A stretch of 35,335 nucleotides of DNA from an uncultured Sphingomonas sp. (GTDB lineage: Bacteria > Pseudomonadota > Alphaproteobacteria > Sphingomonadales > Sphingomonadaceae). Each line of letters starts with the position of its first letter. Positions within the stretch are counted from its first letter, which is position 1. Shown piece after piece: positions 24,902 to 32,971 of the stretch. The stretch lies in contig CAJYJW010000231.1 of assembly GCA_913775025.1 (NCBI GenBank), positions 1 through 35,335 of the forward strand, given 5' to 3'. The translations under genes were made by a program, and so were the position numbers. The notes under the pieces were generated by a model that was not told where the DNA came from, searched no databases, and saw nothing but the letters and a program-made list of their open reading frames with translations.

Positions 24902-27096
24902 GATCGTTCTCCTGTGGTATCGAAGGTCGCTAAGACCGGCAACGAAGTCGCGATGGTCCCCACCTGAACGACGCTGACCGAAAGCATCCCAGCCACCATC
25001 GCATCAACAGCGATCATCGCCGACGTGTAGAGAAATTCCGCCACGTCGATCTCGGCGGTGCGGGCGGTGCCGTTCGCCGGCTGGATAGTGATCTGATAGC
25101 GCTCCTGCTCCTCACCGATCGGGGCGTCGCGGGCATCTGCCCAAACCCATCCGCTTCGGCTCCGCCTCGTCCACGAAAATCGCAGTCCGCCGTCGTCAAG
25201 CCGCCTGGCGCGCAAATGCACCGGGGCCGGGGGGCGTACAGCGTTGCCGGCGATCAATGTGCTCGCTTCCACGCCTACACCGTCGCCAACGCCAACCGCG
25301 ATCGCCCGCATCGTCCCACCGATACGCCCGGACGGCACGGAAATCGGCAGCAAGCTATCCCTGTCGATCAAGACGAACGCTTCGCCCGCCGCATGGCCAC
25401 CGATCGCGAATTCCGTGCCCCGCCGCCCCCTTAGCAAGCGGGACAGGCGCCAGCTTCCATTGGCCAATCTCACCGCCTTGCCGAATTGAATCAGCTCGCT
25501 CCCCAACATCGCGGCGTTCGCCCCCCCGGCCACAGCATCATCATCGCGCGACATCAACGTCATCTCGTCGTTGAGCAGCCTGACCTCGACGCTCGTGTCG
25601 GTGTCGAACAAGGCAGGGTCTCCGGGGGGAAGCGCCGTCCGTGCAGCACCCATGATCGCCGGAAGCGCTGTCGCGCCGGCATCGCTCCAGCTTGCGCCGT
25701 CATCGATGCTGACAATCACGGCCGCCCGTCGCCAGGCGGGGGACTCTCCTGCCGCCGCGAGCCACAAACGAAGAGTCGTCTCACCCTCGTCAGAGAGTGG
25801 CGGCAGATCCATCAGGGCGATCCGCGTCGGCCCATGTGGAAGATCGATCGAGGCCGTTGCGCGTCCCGGCCGTGCGGGTGCGATCCCGGCTTGCCGGTCT
25901 GCCACACCGCGCAGCTTCAACGTCAAAACCATGCCCTCAAGCGTCCAACGGTTGATCTTCCAAGGCGTCGTCTCGTCCAGCATGATGTCATCGCCAGGTC
26001 GAAGATCGAGATGTCGCCATGGCAAGGCCGCTCCCCCAGTCGCCCGGCCAGCCCACCTTTCCGCGAGGTGGCGTTCCGCCATGGCCTTGGCGTTGCCGGC
26101 ATCCAATGCGGCGGCAAGTTCCACGGCCTCGCTTCGCCGCGCCGGGCCGCCTGCTCGGCGCGCTCGTTGAAGGCCCGCCTGATAATCCCGAGATGGTTCG
26201 TAATAGGTGATGCTCACCTCGTCCGGCAGGGTTCCGACGGCCTGCCGATCGATGCTTCGGCGATCCACGCGAGTTGCCCCCGCCTCGCTGCCGAGGTCCG
26301 CCGTATCTACACGCGTCGTCTTCCCCGTCACGTCAGACAGGATCAGTCGATGGCCATCGTCTCGAACGCAGACAGGCAGGACACAGCCCAAAGTCTCGAT
26401 GGCCGCGCGCACGCTATCGCCTCCGGCGGCATACCCTCCCAATGCGGCGTCAGTTTCACCGGATGCCGCCCCGCCGCTCAACTCGTTGGCGATCTGCCCA
26501 AGCGAAACTGGAGTGGCGTCTGCCTCCACCTCGAATGTGAGGGAGGGGATGCGATTACCGAAATCGGCGAGCTGCATGTCTTCGAACACGGCGTAGGCGA
26601 GACCGCGGTAAGCCGGCGTACCGCTTTGCCCCTCCGCTGCTGCAAGCAACGGATCGATTGCCTGCCCCTCATCCCCTTTATGCAAGCGGAAGCCCGTCTC
26701 GCTCTTCCAGTCACCGACCGCACCGCGCAGCAGTTTGCCGTCTGCCCAGATACGATGCACATCCTGGATTCGACGGCCTGAGATCGCCACTGCGAAAGAT
26801 GCGGAATAGCTATAGCTCGTCGTACCGGGCCGGCCCTTGCCGCCGCCGGTTTTCTGCTTCTCCTCCCGCAGATCGGTCGCCCAGATGACCGTTCCGGCCA
26901 CCCGCAGGGTGCCGAAGATTTTCGGTATCGGCTGCCCGTACGCGGAGGTCTGAACGGTCAGCGCGCCGAGCCGCGCCCCCTGCCGTCGCGGCGCGAGGAA
27001 ACGTTGATCCACCTGATTGCCGATCAGCGCACCGATCGCCCCGCCAACCGGTCCGCCTATCGCGGTGCCTACGGTCGTCAAGACCAGCGTGGCCAT
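24898..27096 (-). CDS. GTA gp15-like tail protein lacking the TIM-barrel insert
   Basis: A 732-residue protein with the RcGTA gp15 (Rcc01698) N-terminus: a glycine-rich hydrophobic stretch (M-A-T-L-V-L-T-T-V-G-T-A-I-G-G, 1-27), then Y-G-Q-P-I-P-K-I-F-G-T-L-R-V-A-G-T-V-I-W near 52-71, the S-Y-S-A-S-F-A-V-A-I region, I-W-A-D-G-K, and A-Y-R-G-L-A-Y-A-V-F-E-D with F-G-N-R-I-P-S-L-T-F-E-V at about 165-190. In R. capsulatus a TIM-barrel domain follows this point and the protein is about 1,300 residues. Here the Phage-tail_3-like region follows directly, explaining the shorter length. It is a baseplate/tail-tip protein, thought to form the host-contact hub. Start ATG at 27096 lies one base after the gp14 stop. 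Confidence 0.85.
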   Translation of the reverse strand: MATLVLTTVGTAIGGPVGGAIGALIGNQVDQRFLAPRRQGARLGALTVQTSAYGQPIPKIFGTLRVAGTVIWATDLREEKQKTGGGKGRPGTTSYSYSASFAVAISGRRIQDVHRIWADGKLLRGAVGDWKSETGFRLHKGDEGQAIDPLLAAAEGQSGTPAYRGLAYAVFEDMQLADFGNRIPSLTFEVEADATPVSLGQIANELSGGAASGETDAALGGYAAGGDSVRAAIETLGCVLPVCVRDDGHRLILSDVTGKTTRVDTADLGSEAGATRVDRRSIDRQAVGTLPDEVSITYYEPSRDYQAGLQRARRAGGPARRSEAVELAAALDAGNAKAMAERHLAERWAGRATGGAALPWRHLDLRPGDDIMLDETTPWKINRWTLEGMVLTLKLRGVADRQAGIAPARPGRATASIDLPHGPTRIALMDLPPLSDEGETTLRLWLAAAGESPAWRRAAVIVSIDDGASWSDAGATALPAIMGAARTALPPGDPALFDTDTSVEVRLLNDEMTLMSRDDDAVAGGANAAMLGSELIQFGKAVRLANGSWRLSRLLRGRRGTEFAIGGHAAGEAFVLIDRDSLLPISVPSGRIGGTMRAIAVGVGDGVGVEASTLIAGNAVRPPAPVHLRARRLDDGGLRFSWTRRSRSGWVWADARDAPIGEEQERYQITIQPANGTARTAEIDVAEFLYTSAMIAVDAMVAGMLSVSVVQVGTIATSLPVLATFDTTGERS

Positions 27097-27097
27097 A

Positions 27098-27499
27098 TTA
27101 ATGCCCCTTATTCAATGTCCATGCCGCTGAAATCGGCCAGGGGAAGAAACCGGGAACCTCCGTCACGCGACGCAGTGTCGCATCCGCATGAATGAAGCCG
27201 GTTCCCGTCGACACGGCGAGATGCCATTGCATCGGCCCTGTTTCGAACAGCAGGAGATCGCCTGCTGCTGCCGCCTGCACGGCGATGGCATGCAGGCCGG
27301 TCTGTGCCACCAAAGACCGTATTCCCGCCTCGCTCCCGCCTCTCAGGGCATAAGAGGCTGGGATCGGCCCGCTCAATCTGGTGCCGTAAGCTATCGCTAC
27401 GACGCCTACACAATCGAGCCCTGATGCCGGATTCCGCCCCTGCGGTCGGAAACGCGCCCCCACGACGGCACGCGCCGCCGCGACGATATCGGCCCTCAT
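27098..27499 (-). CDS. GTA gp14-like NlpC/P60 cell-wall peptidase
   Basis: A 133-residue NlpC/P60 cysteine peptidase. The nucleophile Cys30 lies in G-L-D-C-V-G-V and the catalytic His93 in Q-W-H-L-A-V. A further His104 in G-F-I-H-A-D could complete the catalytic site. Length and position match RcGTA g14, a tail-tip peptidase believed to cut peptidoglycan cross-links during DNA entry. Its start codon overlaps the gp13 stop in an ATGA, and its stop is one base before the gp15-like start, so translation of the three tail-tip genes is coupled. Confidence 0.88.
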   Translation of the reverse strand: MRADIVAAARAVVGARFRPQGRNPASGLDCVGVVAIAYGTRLSGPIPASYALRGGSEAGIRSLVAQTGLHAIAVQAAAAGDLLLFETGPMQWHLAVSTGTGFIHADATLRRVTEVPGFFPWPISAAWTLNKGH

Positions 27500-28308
27500 G
27501 CTCCGGGGTAACGGGTCAGCAAATCATTTCCCGCGAGATGCGGCTCGCCCCGGAAATTGATGCTGTTAGCGAAACGGTCGCGACAAGTTTCGAAAGCCTT
27601 GTCGCACCCCTCGCTAATTTCGATATAATCCCCGTTGTGCGCTGCGAAAGGCGGCGGCTCCCGCAGTTGGATTACGACGCCCGCCCCTGAACGGATAGCG
27701 CTTGTCAGACCACTATTCGGGCCATCGATCCAGCGCAGCCTGCCGTAAGCGTAGTCGCCCTCGCCCGCCGTATCGATCGTGATATCAGACGGCCCTGAAA
27801 AAGTGACGATCCGGGCCATATGCCGCCGTCCCGCCATATCGACGCGGCATCGGCGATCGCCAAGTTCGGCCCGGCATTCGGGCGAAGTCAATTCCACCGC
27901 CGGTCGTTCGAGCAATGCCGTCGGGCCGCGTAGTTCCGCGGTGAAACGACTGTCCCGTATCTCCACATCGCCTAGCTCGCCGCGTGTCAGGGGAAGCACA
28001 CGTCGTGCGGGATCTGCCCAGTCGGTGGCGAACAGCCGCAGCGCGGCTCCGTCCCAGCGCCCCGCCGCCAGATCCACGTCACGGATAGACGCGTCGCTCA
28101 ACGCCCCCGTGATATCGAGCGTGTCAACGTCGAAGCCGTCCGATACCGAGATCGCGGACGGAAGCATTCCGGGCGCCGCCCGATACGGAAGACCGTCGAT
28201 GATCATGTCGCGATCATGGCTGGTAAATCCCAACGTCACCCCGTCCCGCCGGTCGAGCCGCCAGCAAAAGGCAAGGGTAGTGAGTTCCCCCTGAAGCCAC
28301 GGCGTCAT
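27496..28308 (-). CDS. GTA gp13-like tail hub protein (DUF2163)
   Basis: A 270-residue protein of the DUF2163/phage BR0599 type. The N-terminal L-A-F-C-W-R-L-D-R-R-D-G-V-x-L-G-F-T-S-H-D-R-D and the C-terminal E-G-C-D-K-x-F-E-T-C-x-x-R-F-x-N-x-x-N-F-R-G-E-P-H-L-x-G-N-D are diagnostic; the latter has two cysteines that may bind an iron-sulfur cluster or form a disulfide, as proposed for phage hub homologues. It overlaps both neighbours by 4 bp (ATGA). It is part of the GTA tail tip between the gp12-type protein and the peptidase. Confidence 0.9.
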   Translation of the reverse strand: MTPWLQGELTTLAFCWRLDRRDGVTLGFTSHDRDMIIDGLPYRAAPGMLPSAISVSDGFDVDTLDITGALSDASIRDVDLAAGRWDGAALRLFATDWADPARRVLPLTRGELGDVEIRDSRFTAELRGPTALLERPAVELTSPECRAELGDRRCRVDMAGRRHMARIVTFSGPSDITIDTAGEGDYAYGRLRWIDGPNSGLTSAIRSGAGVVIQLREPPPFAAHNGDYIEISEGCDKAFETCRDRFANSINFRGEPHLAGNDLLTRYPGA

Positions 28309-30620
28309 TCCACATCCTCGCGGATTTCGATTAGCGGAACGCTCGCCATGGTCGCGGCGCCATGAGTGGCGCGGTTCACTTCGAGCCGGTCCTCGGCAAA
28401 GCGAACCGGTACATCGAAACGATAGCCCGCCGTCACGATCGCGCCTGCGGCAGGCGGACGATCGAACTGTACGATTCCCCCCGCCTCGATGGACCAGCCA
28501 GCGATCTGCTGCACGCCATCCAGCCCTATCCGAACGCTGCCCGGCACCGGCCGCGTGATCCGCCGCCGTTGCGGATCCTCCGCGCCATATAGCTTGACGA
28601 GAGGAAACCGCGTGACGGTCCCGTCTCCGGTGCCTATTCGTTGATCCTTGAAACCGGGCACCTCGCTCGATGCGTTGTCGAACGGATCGCGAAAGCGGAA
28701 ACCGCGCGCCGCGCCGCGCCGCGCCCGAAAGAATGCCAGCAAGGCATTTACGTCAGCCTCCGATCGCACGCCCGGCCCGGCATCGAAGCGCAGCCGGGCG
28801 TCCGCCCAATCGCTGTTACGCTGCTCGTGCCCGGATGCGGTCGTCACGATGGCGGTGGAAAAGCTGGGCTCCACGCTTGCCTCGCGCCCCAGCGCGATCG
28901 GAAATGCTACGTCGTCGAAGGCCTGCACCCTGGTGTCTCCCCCGCTATCGAAATGGACGAAGCCGTCGCGGACCACCTGTGGCAGCGCCCATATGAAGGT
29001 TTCGGCGGTGCCGCGCGCGCGCGCCGCCTCGGCCGCCGCGTCGATCGCCTCCCACTGGCCGGCATCCTCGGGCCGCAAAACGAAGCCGCTCAGATAATGC
29101 TGCTCTTCGATGGGATAGCCCAGCCGGGCGGTCACGGCGGCGATACCACGCGCCGTGGAACCGAGATCCCTCGCCGTCACCCAATCATAGTCCTCCAATT
29201 GCAGCACGTCGAAAGAGGGGCGCGCCCAGCCGACCGGAACGTTGGCTCGCTTGGCGTGTGGCGCACCCTCATCCAGCACGGTCGGCAGATAGACGAGCAG
29301 CAGCACCTCTGCGTCGGCCGCCTCCACGCGTACCGCGTCGCGCAGCGCCAGCGTGGACTGGGCGAGCAGCGCTCCCGCCGCATCGAGGAGGGCGAGTTGC
29401 GTGGGAGACATGGCCGATGTCCGCATGGTCGGGATAGACGGCATCGCCCCGCCCATCGCCGATCGCGCGGCATCATCATACAGACACGGTCTACCGTCCG
29501 CCGGCATCACCCACCACCAGGGTTCACCGATCTGGAAGCGCGGATGGAGACCCGCCGCCACTGCGATGCTTACGAACGCGCGCGCCACTGCCTGGAGATA
29601 GGCCATCGCATCGTCGTTGGCCGGCGAAAGCAGGGTGGACGGTGGTATCCAACCGGTCAAAGCCGGGTCACCGTTCTCCGCCCGCTGCTTCCAGGCAAGC
29701 GGGCAATGCGCATCGAACAGCTCATATGAGAGCGAGAGAATGACCGCATAGCCGAGCGCCCTGGCGCGGACGGCGAAATCGCGATGCCATGCCGCAGCCG
29801 CCGCATTCAGCACGCCGCCCGCCGTCGTCACCGTCAACGGTACGCCTGCAAGCCGGAAATAGTGGCTCATCCCGACGTAATGATTGATCGTCCCGCGATA
29901 CCCCAATTGCACGACGTTACGAAGCATGCGCGCGGGCGTCACATCGTAGAGATCGTCATACCCGGTCGCGATATTCACCCCGTGCGACGGCACCATCGCC
30001 TCGCCGATCGCCAGAACCGAGTCCGGTCCATCGCAGACGATATCGCTCATCTCGGCCCAGCCCTCGGCCGGGGCCGGCAGCGGGGCATCGCTGCCGTCGT
30101 ACCCGAGCGCCACCAGCGACAGGAACATGCGATCCACATCGCCCGCCCACACCGGGTCCGCCTCTCCCGGCAAGAGGAAGCCGCCGTCCAAGCGCGCGAA
30201 ATCCAGCGAGACCACCGCATCGTCCGGCGCGCCCTGCGCATAGTTCCACAGGCGTACGTACCAGGCGCGGGGCATGCCGTGCGCATCCCGTCCCTCGATC
30301 GTCAAAGTCGGGCCATGCAAGGCATCGAGCGGCCTCACGCCCGCCGAGCGCCAGCGGAACCGCAACGTACAACCTCGGAAGTCCCGCGCCGTCTCATAGG
30401 CCAGCAAAGGGTGATCGTGCTTGTCCTCGGCAGACCAGATCAGCCCCGCCAGATCGTTGCGTCGATAGAAGGCGGCATCCATCCGCAAGGTATGCGGGCC
30501 GCTGGTGGTAACGGCCGCCATCATCGGGCGGGGGAAATTCACGGTCCAGAAACGCGGGTCAAATCGCTTGATGAACCCCGTTTCCAACGCATCTCCGGGT
30601 CGCGCCAGTCGCCATCCCAT
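28305..30620 (-). CDS. GTA gp12-type DUF2460 protein fused to a large barrel-like N-terminal part
   Basis: A 771-residue protein. The last 200 residues (from about 571) are the DUF2460 distal-tail domain of RcGTA gp12, with S-F-S-T-A-I-V-T-T-A-S-G-H-E-Q-R-N, L-R-F-D-A-G-P-G-V-R, F-x-R-x-R-G-A-A-R-G-F-R-F-R-D-P-F and the closing V-N-R-x-T-H-G. RcGTA gp12 itself is only about 200 residues. The first 560 residues are extra. Residues about 30-205 look like a beta-sandwich (W-Y-V-R-L-W-N-Y). Residues about 225-560 look like an (alpha/beta)8 glycosidase-like barrel, with S-Y-E (E300), G-E-P-W-W-W (E366) and Q-L-E-D-Y-D-W (474-480) at strand ends. Proteins of this type have been called non-contractile tail-sheath proteins as far as I recall, but I am not certain. 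Start at 30620 is one base after the gp11 stop. Confidence 0.78.
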   Translation of the reverse strand: MGWRLARPGDALETGFIKRFDPRFWTVNFPRPMMAAVTTSGPHTLRMDAAFYRRNDLAGLIWSAEDKHDHPLLAYETARDFRGCTLRFRWRSAGVRPLDALHGPTLTIEGRDAHGMPRAWYVRLWNYAQGAPDDAVVSLDFARLDGGFLLPGEADPVWAGDVDRMFLSLVALGYDGSDAPLPAPAEGWAEMSDIVCDGPDSVLAIGEAMVPSHGVNIATGYDDLYDVTPARMLRNVVQLGYRGTINHYVGMSHYFRLAGVPLTVTTAGGVLNAAAAAWHRDFAVRARALGYAVILSLSYELFDAHCPLAWKQRAENGDPALTGWIPPSTLLSPANDDAMAYLQAVARAFVSIAVAAGLHPRFQIGEPWWWVMPADGRPCLYDDAARSAMGGAMPSIPTMRTSAMSPTQLALLDAAGALLAQSTLALRDAVRVEAADAEVLLLVYLPTVLDEGAPHAKRANVPVGWARPSFDVLQLEDYDWVTARDLGSTARGIAAVTARLGYPIEEQHYLSGFVLRPEDAGQWEAIDAAAEAARARGTAETFIWALPQVVRDGFVHFDSGGDTRVQAFDDVAFPIALGREASVEPSFSTAIVTTASGHEQRNSDWADARLRFDAGPGVRSEADVNALLAFFRARRGAARGFRFRDPFDNASSEVPGFKDQRIGTGDGTVTRFPLVKLYGAEDPQRRRITRPVPGSVRIGLDGVQQIAGWSIEAGGIVQFDRPPAAGAIVTAGYRFDVPVRFAEDRLEVNRATHGAATMASVPLIEIREDVE

Positions 30621-30621
30621 T

Positions 30622-31182
30622 TCAGCGCTCCGCCATTTCGATCGCGGTTCGTACTGCCCGTGCCACCTGCCGGCCCGATCGCGCTAGCGCCTGCGGCGCG
30701 CCATCGGCCGGCGCGTGCAAGGTGATTGCGACCCGCACATCCCGGGCCGTACCGCCGCCCGTTTCTATCCGCCCGCTCGCCGTCGGAACGAATAACTCCG
30801 GTCCTCGCTCCCCGACGAGATAGCCCCTGCCCGGCGCTACCGCCCCGCCGGTCGCCCGCCCCGGCAGGCCCAGCACAGCACCAAGCAACGTCGTGCCGAT
30901 GCCGGCCAAACCCTTGCCGCCCCCGATCGCGCCGCCCCCTGCCCGCAAGGCCGCGCCTGCGATGTCGTTCAACGCACCCAATGCCACGCGGCGAAGGTCA
31001 TCGAAGCCCAGTCGGCCCGACCGCGTGGCGCGGGCCAGGGCCGTCTCGATCCCCCGCCCCGCCCGCTCCGCACCCGCGCCCAAAGGGCCGTCCAGCAGGC
31101 CGCGCATCGTCGCGACATCCCGCGCGAAACCGCTGGTGTCGGCGCGCACGCGCACCACCAACCGGTCGATTTCCTCATCCAT
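30622..31182 (-). CDS. GTA gp11-like short tape-measure protein
   Basis: A 186-residue protein starting M-D-E-E-I-D-R-L-V-V-R-V-R-A-D-T-S-G-F-A-R-D-V, the opening typical of lambda-like tape-measure proteins. An Ala/Gly-rich helical middle and the late G-R-A-T-G-G-A-V-x-P-G-R-x-Y-L-V-G-E-R-G-P-E-L-F-V-P block follow, the latter shared by tape-measure C-termini. The small size agrees with a short GTA tail; RcGTA gp11 is around 200 residues. It overlaps the chaperone gene by 8 bp. Confidence 0.86.
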   Translation of the reverse strand: MDEEIDRLVVRVRADTSGFARDVATMRGLLDGPLGAGAERAGRGIETALARATRSGRLGFDDLRRVALGALNDIAGAALRAGGGAIGGGKGLAGIGTTLLGAVLGLPGRATGGAVAPGRGYLVGERGPELFVPTASGRIETGGGTARDVRVAITLHAPADGAPQALARSGRQVARAVRTAIEMAER

Positions 31183-31369
31183 CGGGAAACATCTCCTTCA
31201 TCCGCGCCAGATCCGCAGAGAGCGCCGGCTCGCTTATTTCCTCGCCGAACAGCGCCGTCAGCACGCCGGCAAGCTCCGCCGGGGTTGCGTGCCAAAATTC
31301 ATCCGGTCGCCATCCCAGCAGCGCGCCGGCGATCCCGCCCAGCCGCGCCGCGCCCTCGGTGAAGCGCAT
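31175..31369 (-). CDS. GTA tail assembly chaperone (g10.1-like)
   Basis: A 64-residue protein with the pattern F-x-E-G-A-A-R-L-x-G-x-A-G-x-L-L-G-W-R-P-D-E-F-W-x-A-T-P-A-E-L, matching the phage_TAC family (Rcc01693-like) present between g10 and g11 in RcGTA. Such small proteins coat the tape measure during tail assembly. Its ATG shares one base with the gp10 stop (TGATG) and its end overlaps the tape-measure start by 8 bp. Confidence 0.85.
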   Translation of the reverse strand: MRFTEGAARLGGIAGALLGWRPDEFWHATPAELAGVLTALFGEEISEPALSADLARMKEMFPDG

Positions 31370-31671
31370 CAGCGTCCCTGGAGAATCTGGCCGAGCAACA
31401 TGCGAAGCGCCGGCGTCGCCGTCGCGAGGCCGCCCGCCGCCACCGCCTCGCCCAGCATGTCACGGGTCATCGCCGCTGGTGCATCATGGCGGCAGTGCCA
31501 AAACAACGAGACCAGCTCGCTCAGCCGCAATTCGCCCGCCGCTGCGCGCTCCACCAACGCGAACAATGGCCCCAGCTCTTCCTCCGCGGCCACCAGCGCT
31601 TGGAAGCTTGGCCGCAACGTCACCGTCTCGCCGGCGATGCGCAGCGCCGCCTCTCCCCGCGCGGGGTTCAC
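31369..31671 (-). CDS. GTA gp10-like protein
   Basis: A 100-residue protein of the GTA-gp10 family (N-P-x-R-G-E-x-x-L, L-R-P-S-F-x-A-L-x-x-x-E-E-x-L-G-x-L-F-x-L-V-E-R). This is a GTA marker family and likely tail-assembly chaperone. The start is a GTG at 31671 overlapping the major-tail-protein stop in GTGA. Position directly after the major tail gene matches R. capsulatus. Confidence 0.88.
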   Translation of the reverse strand: MNPARGEAALRIAGETVTLRPSFQALVAAEEELGPLFALVERAAAGELRLSELVSLFWHCRHDAPAAMTRDMLGEAVAAGGLATATPALRMLLGQILQGR

Positions 31672-32075
31672 GCGGACACCACCGCGCCGGAGCTTTCCAG
31701 CGCAAGCGTGTACGTCCGCTCCCCGTTGAAATCGCCGGCGAAAGCCAGCCGCGTCACCAGAAAACGGCCCCGCAACGTCTCGCCACTTTCGAACCGCAAT
31801 TCGTAATCGTCGAGCACGCCGGAAAGCGCGCTTCCCTTCACGCGCGTTTCCGCCGCCGATCCGGTGAAGACCCCCGCCGCCGATACCGAAACCGATCGCA
31901 CCCCCGCGCCCGAAAGCAGATCCCGCCAGCCGCCGGAATCCTTCGTGGTGACGACAACCGCCTCGCCGTTGATCTGCGCCTGCGTCGTCCGCATTCCCGC
32001 CACGGTCGAATAGACCACGGGGTTCGCGCCGTTCCCCACCTTCAGCAAGAATGCGCTGCCCTTTTCCGCCGCCAT
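31668..32075 (-). CDS. GTA gp9-like major tail tube protein
   Basis: A 135-residue tail tube subunit of the TP901-1/gp9 type: M-A-A-E-K-G-x-A-F-L-L-K-V-G-x-G-A at the N-terminus, then T-T-Q-A-Q-I-N-G-E-A-V-V-V-T-T-K-D-S-G-G-W-R-D-L-L-S-G-A-G-V-R-S-V-S-V-S-A-A-G-V-F-T-G and the closing Y-T-L-A-L-E-S-S-G. AGGAG lies about eight bases before the ATG at 32075, one of few genes in this part of the cluster with its own clear ribosome site, fitting its need for many copies. It is preceded by a 10-bp gap after the tail terminator gene. Confidence 0.88.
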   Translation of the reverse strand: MAAEKGSAFLLKVGNGANPVVYSTVAGMRTTQAQINGEAVVVTTKDSGGWRDLLSGAGVRSVSVSAAGVFTGSAAETRVKGSALSGVLDDYELRFESGETLRGRFLVTRLAFAGDFNGERTYTLALESSGAVVSA

Positions 32076-32085
32076 ACCAGTCTCC

Positions 32086-32478
32086 TCACTCTTCCATGGT
32101 TCGCGCGCGATATGCGACGATGCCGGCCCACGGCCCGTCGCCACGCTCCCGCAGCATTCGCGTCCGCAGATGCACGAGGCTGACGATGCGATGACCGCCC
32201 ACCATGCGCGGCATCGTCTCGATCGCGGTTTCCAGCACGTCGGCCAGTGCGACCGCGCGATCCGCATCGTCATCCCACACGGACGCACCGATCCGGACCT
32301 CCCGGCCCCGCGCCGTCTTGTGGCTCCAGTCGCTGCTCGCAGCACCGCCGATCGCGACATAAGGGTAGGTTGCGCGTGGCGGCGGGCCGTAATGGATGCC
32401 GCTTACCTGCGATGCCAGGGGCGCATGGCCGCGCAATGCCGACGCCAGCGCCGCCTGAATGGCTGCGAGCGCGGTCAT
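32086..32478 (-). CDS. GTA gp8-like tail terminator (DUF3168)
   Basis: A 130-residue DUF3168 protein: A-A-I-Q-A-A-L-A-S-A-L-R near the start, then P-P-R-A-T-Y-P-Y-V-A-I-G, W-S-H-K-T-A-R-G-R-E-V-R and the late R-x-M-x-R-x-x-x-G-x-W-x-G-I-V-A-Y-R-A-R-T. In RcGTA and related phages this protein caps the tail tube at the head end. It overlaps the 63-aa gene by 4 bp (ATGA). Confidence 0.88.
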   Translation of the reverse strand: MTALAAIQAALASALRGHAPLASQVSGIHYGPPPRATYPYVAIGGAASSDWSHKTARGREVRIGASVWDDDADRAVALADVLETAIETMPRMVGGHRIVSLVHLRTRMLRERGDGPWAGIVAYRARTMEE

Positions 32479-32666
32479 CGCCCGGCCCCCGCCAACCCCC
32501 GCAGCCGCGCATCGTCCGCCAACGCGCGTAACAGCCCGTCGCCGCGGATCACCACCGCGCCGCCCTCCCGCACGGCGTTCAGCCCGGGCGGCAGGTCCGC
32601 AGCCGCCATGCGCGCCAGCACCGTCTCCACCCGCATCCGGGCGATCCTGTCGATGCGCTCGTTCAT
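32475..32666 (-). CDS. Small unknown GTA protein (63 aa)
   Basis: I do not recognise this gene. It encodes 63 residues, M-N-E-R-I-D-R-I-A-R-M-R-V-E onward, with an amphipathic helical first half and a hydrophobic strand-like V-R-E-G-G-A-V-V-I-R-G. It has 4-bp ATGA overlaps with both neighbours (head-closure gene before it, tail terminator after it), which is good evidence that it is translated. RcGTA has no counterpart at this position as far as I know. A role at the head-tail junction is an inference from position. Confidence 0.68.
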   Translation of the reverse strand: MNERIDRIARMRVETVLARMAAADLPPGLNAVREGGAVVIRGDGLLRALADDARLRGLAGAGR

Positions 32667-32971
32667 CGCACCTCCTCCACCTTCAGCACGATACGGTCGG
32701 GCGTCGTGGGATCGACGATCACGCCGCGCACCTTCAATAAGCGTGGGCCCCAGCCCACGCGGTCGCCCGGCAGGGCCTCCACGCCAGCCCGCATCGTGAT
32801 CAGAAAGCGCGGGGCGGCGCTCACCGCCTCGCCGGTCACCGCCTCGCCCGCCCCATCGGGACGAATGGCGGCGTAGCGCGTCAGCGGCATCGCCCCCGCC
32901 CCGTCCGCCGCGCGCATGATCGTCACCCGTGTCCGCAGGGTTCCGGCGAACTCTCCGTCGCGCGCACTCAT
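32663..32971 (-). CDS. GTA gp7-like head closure / head-tail adaptor protein
   Basis: A 102-residue protein starting M-S-A-R-D-G-E-F-A-G-T-L-R-T-R-V-T-I and containing D-R-V-G-W-G-P-R-L-L-K-V-R-G-V-I-V-D-P-T-T-P-D-R, the pattern of phage head-tail joining (SPP1 gp16-like) proteins. Its ATG overlaps the connector stop by 4 bp. The position matches RcGTA g7. Confidence 0.82.
   Translation of the reverse strand: MSARDGEFAGTLRTRVTIMRAADGAGAMPLTRYAAIRPDGAGEAVTGEAVSAAPRFLITMRAGVEALPGDRVGWGPRLLKVRGVIVDPTTPDRIVLKVEEVR

Noticed and set aside
25486-26781. 431-codon plus-strand frame within the gp15-like gene, and the 485-codon frame at 30726-32183
   Set aside because: Both lie opposite well-supported GTA genes with conserved motifs and overlapping start/stop signals. 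The translations are low-complexity Arg/Pro/Ser-rich.
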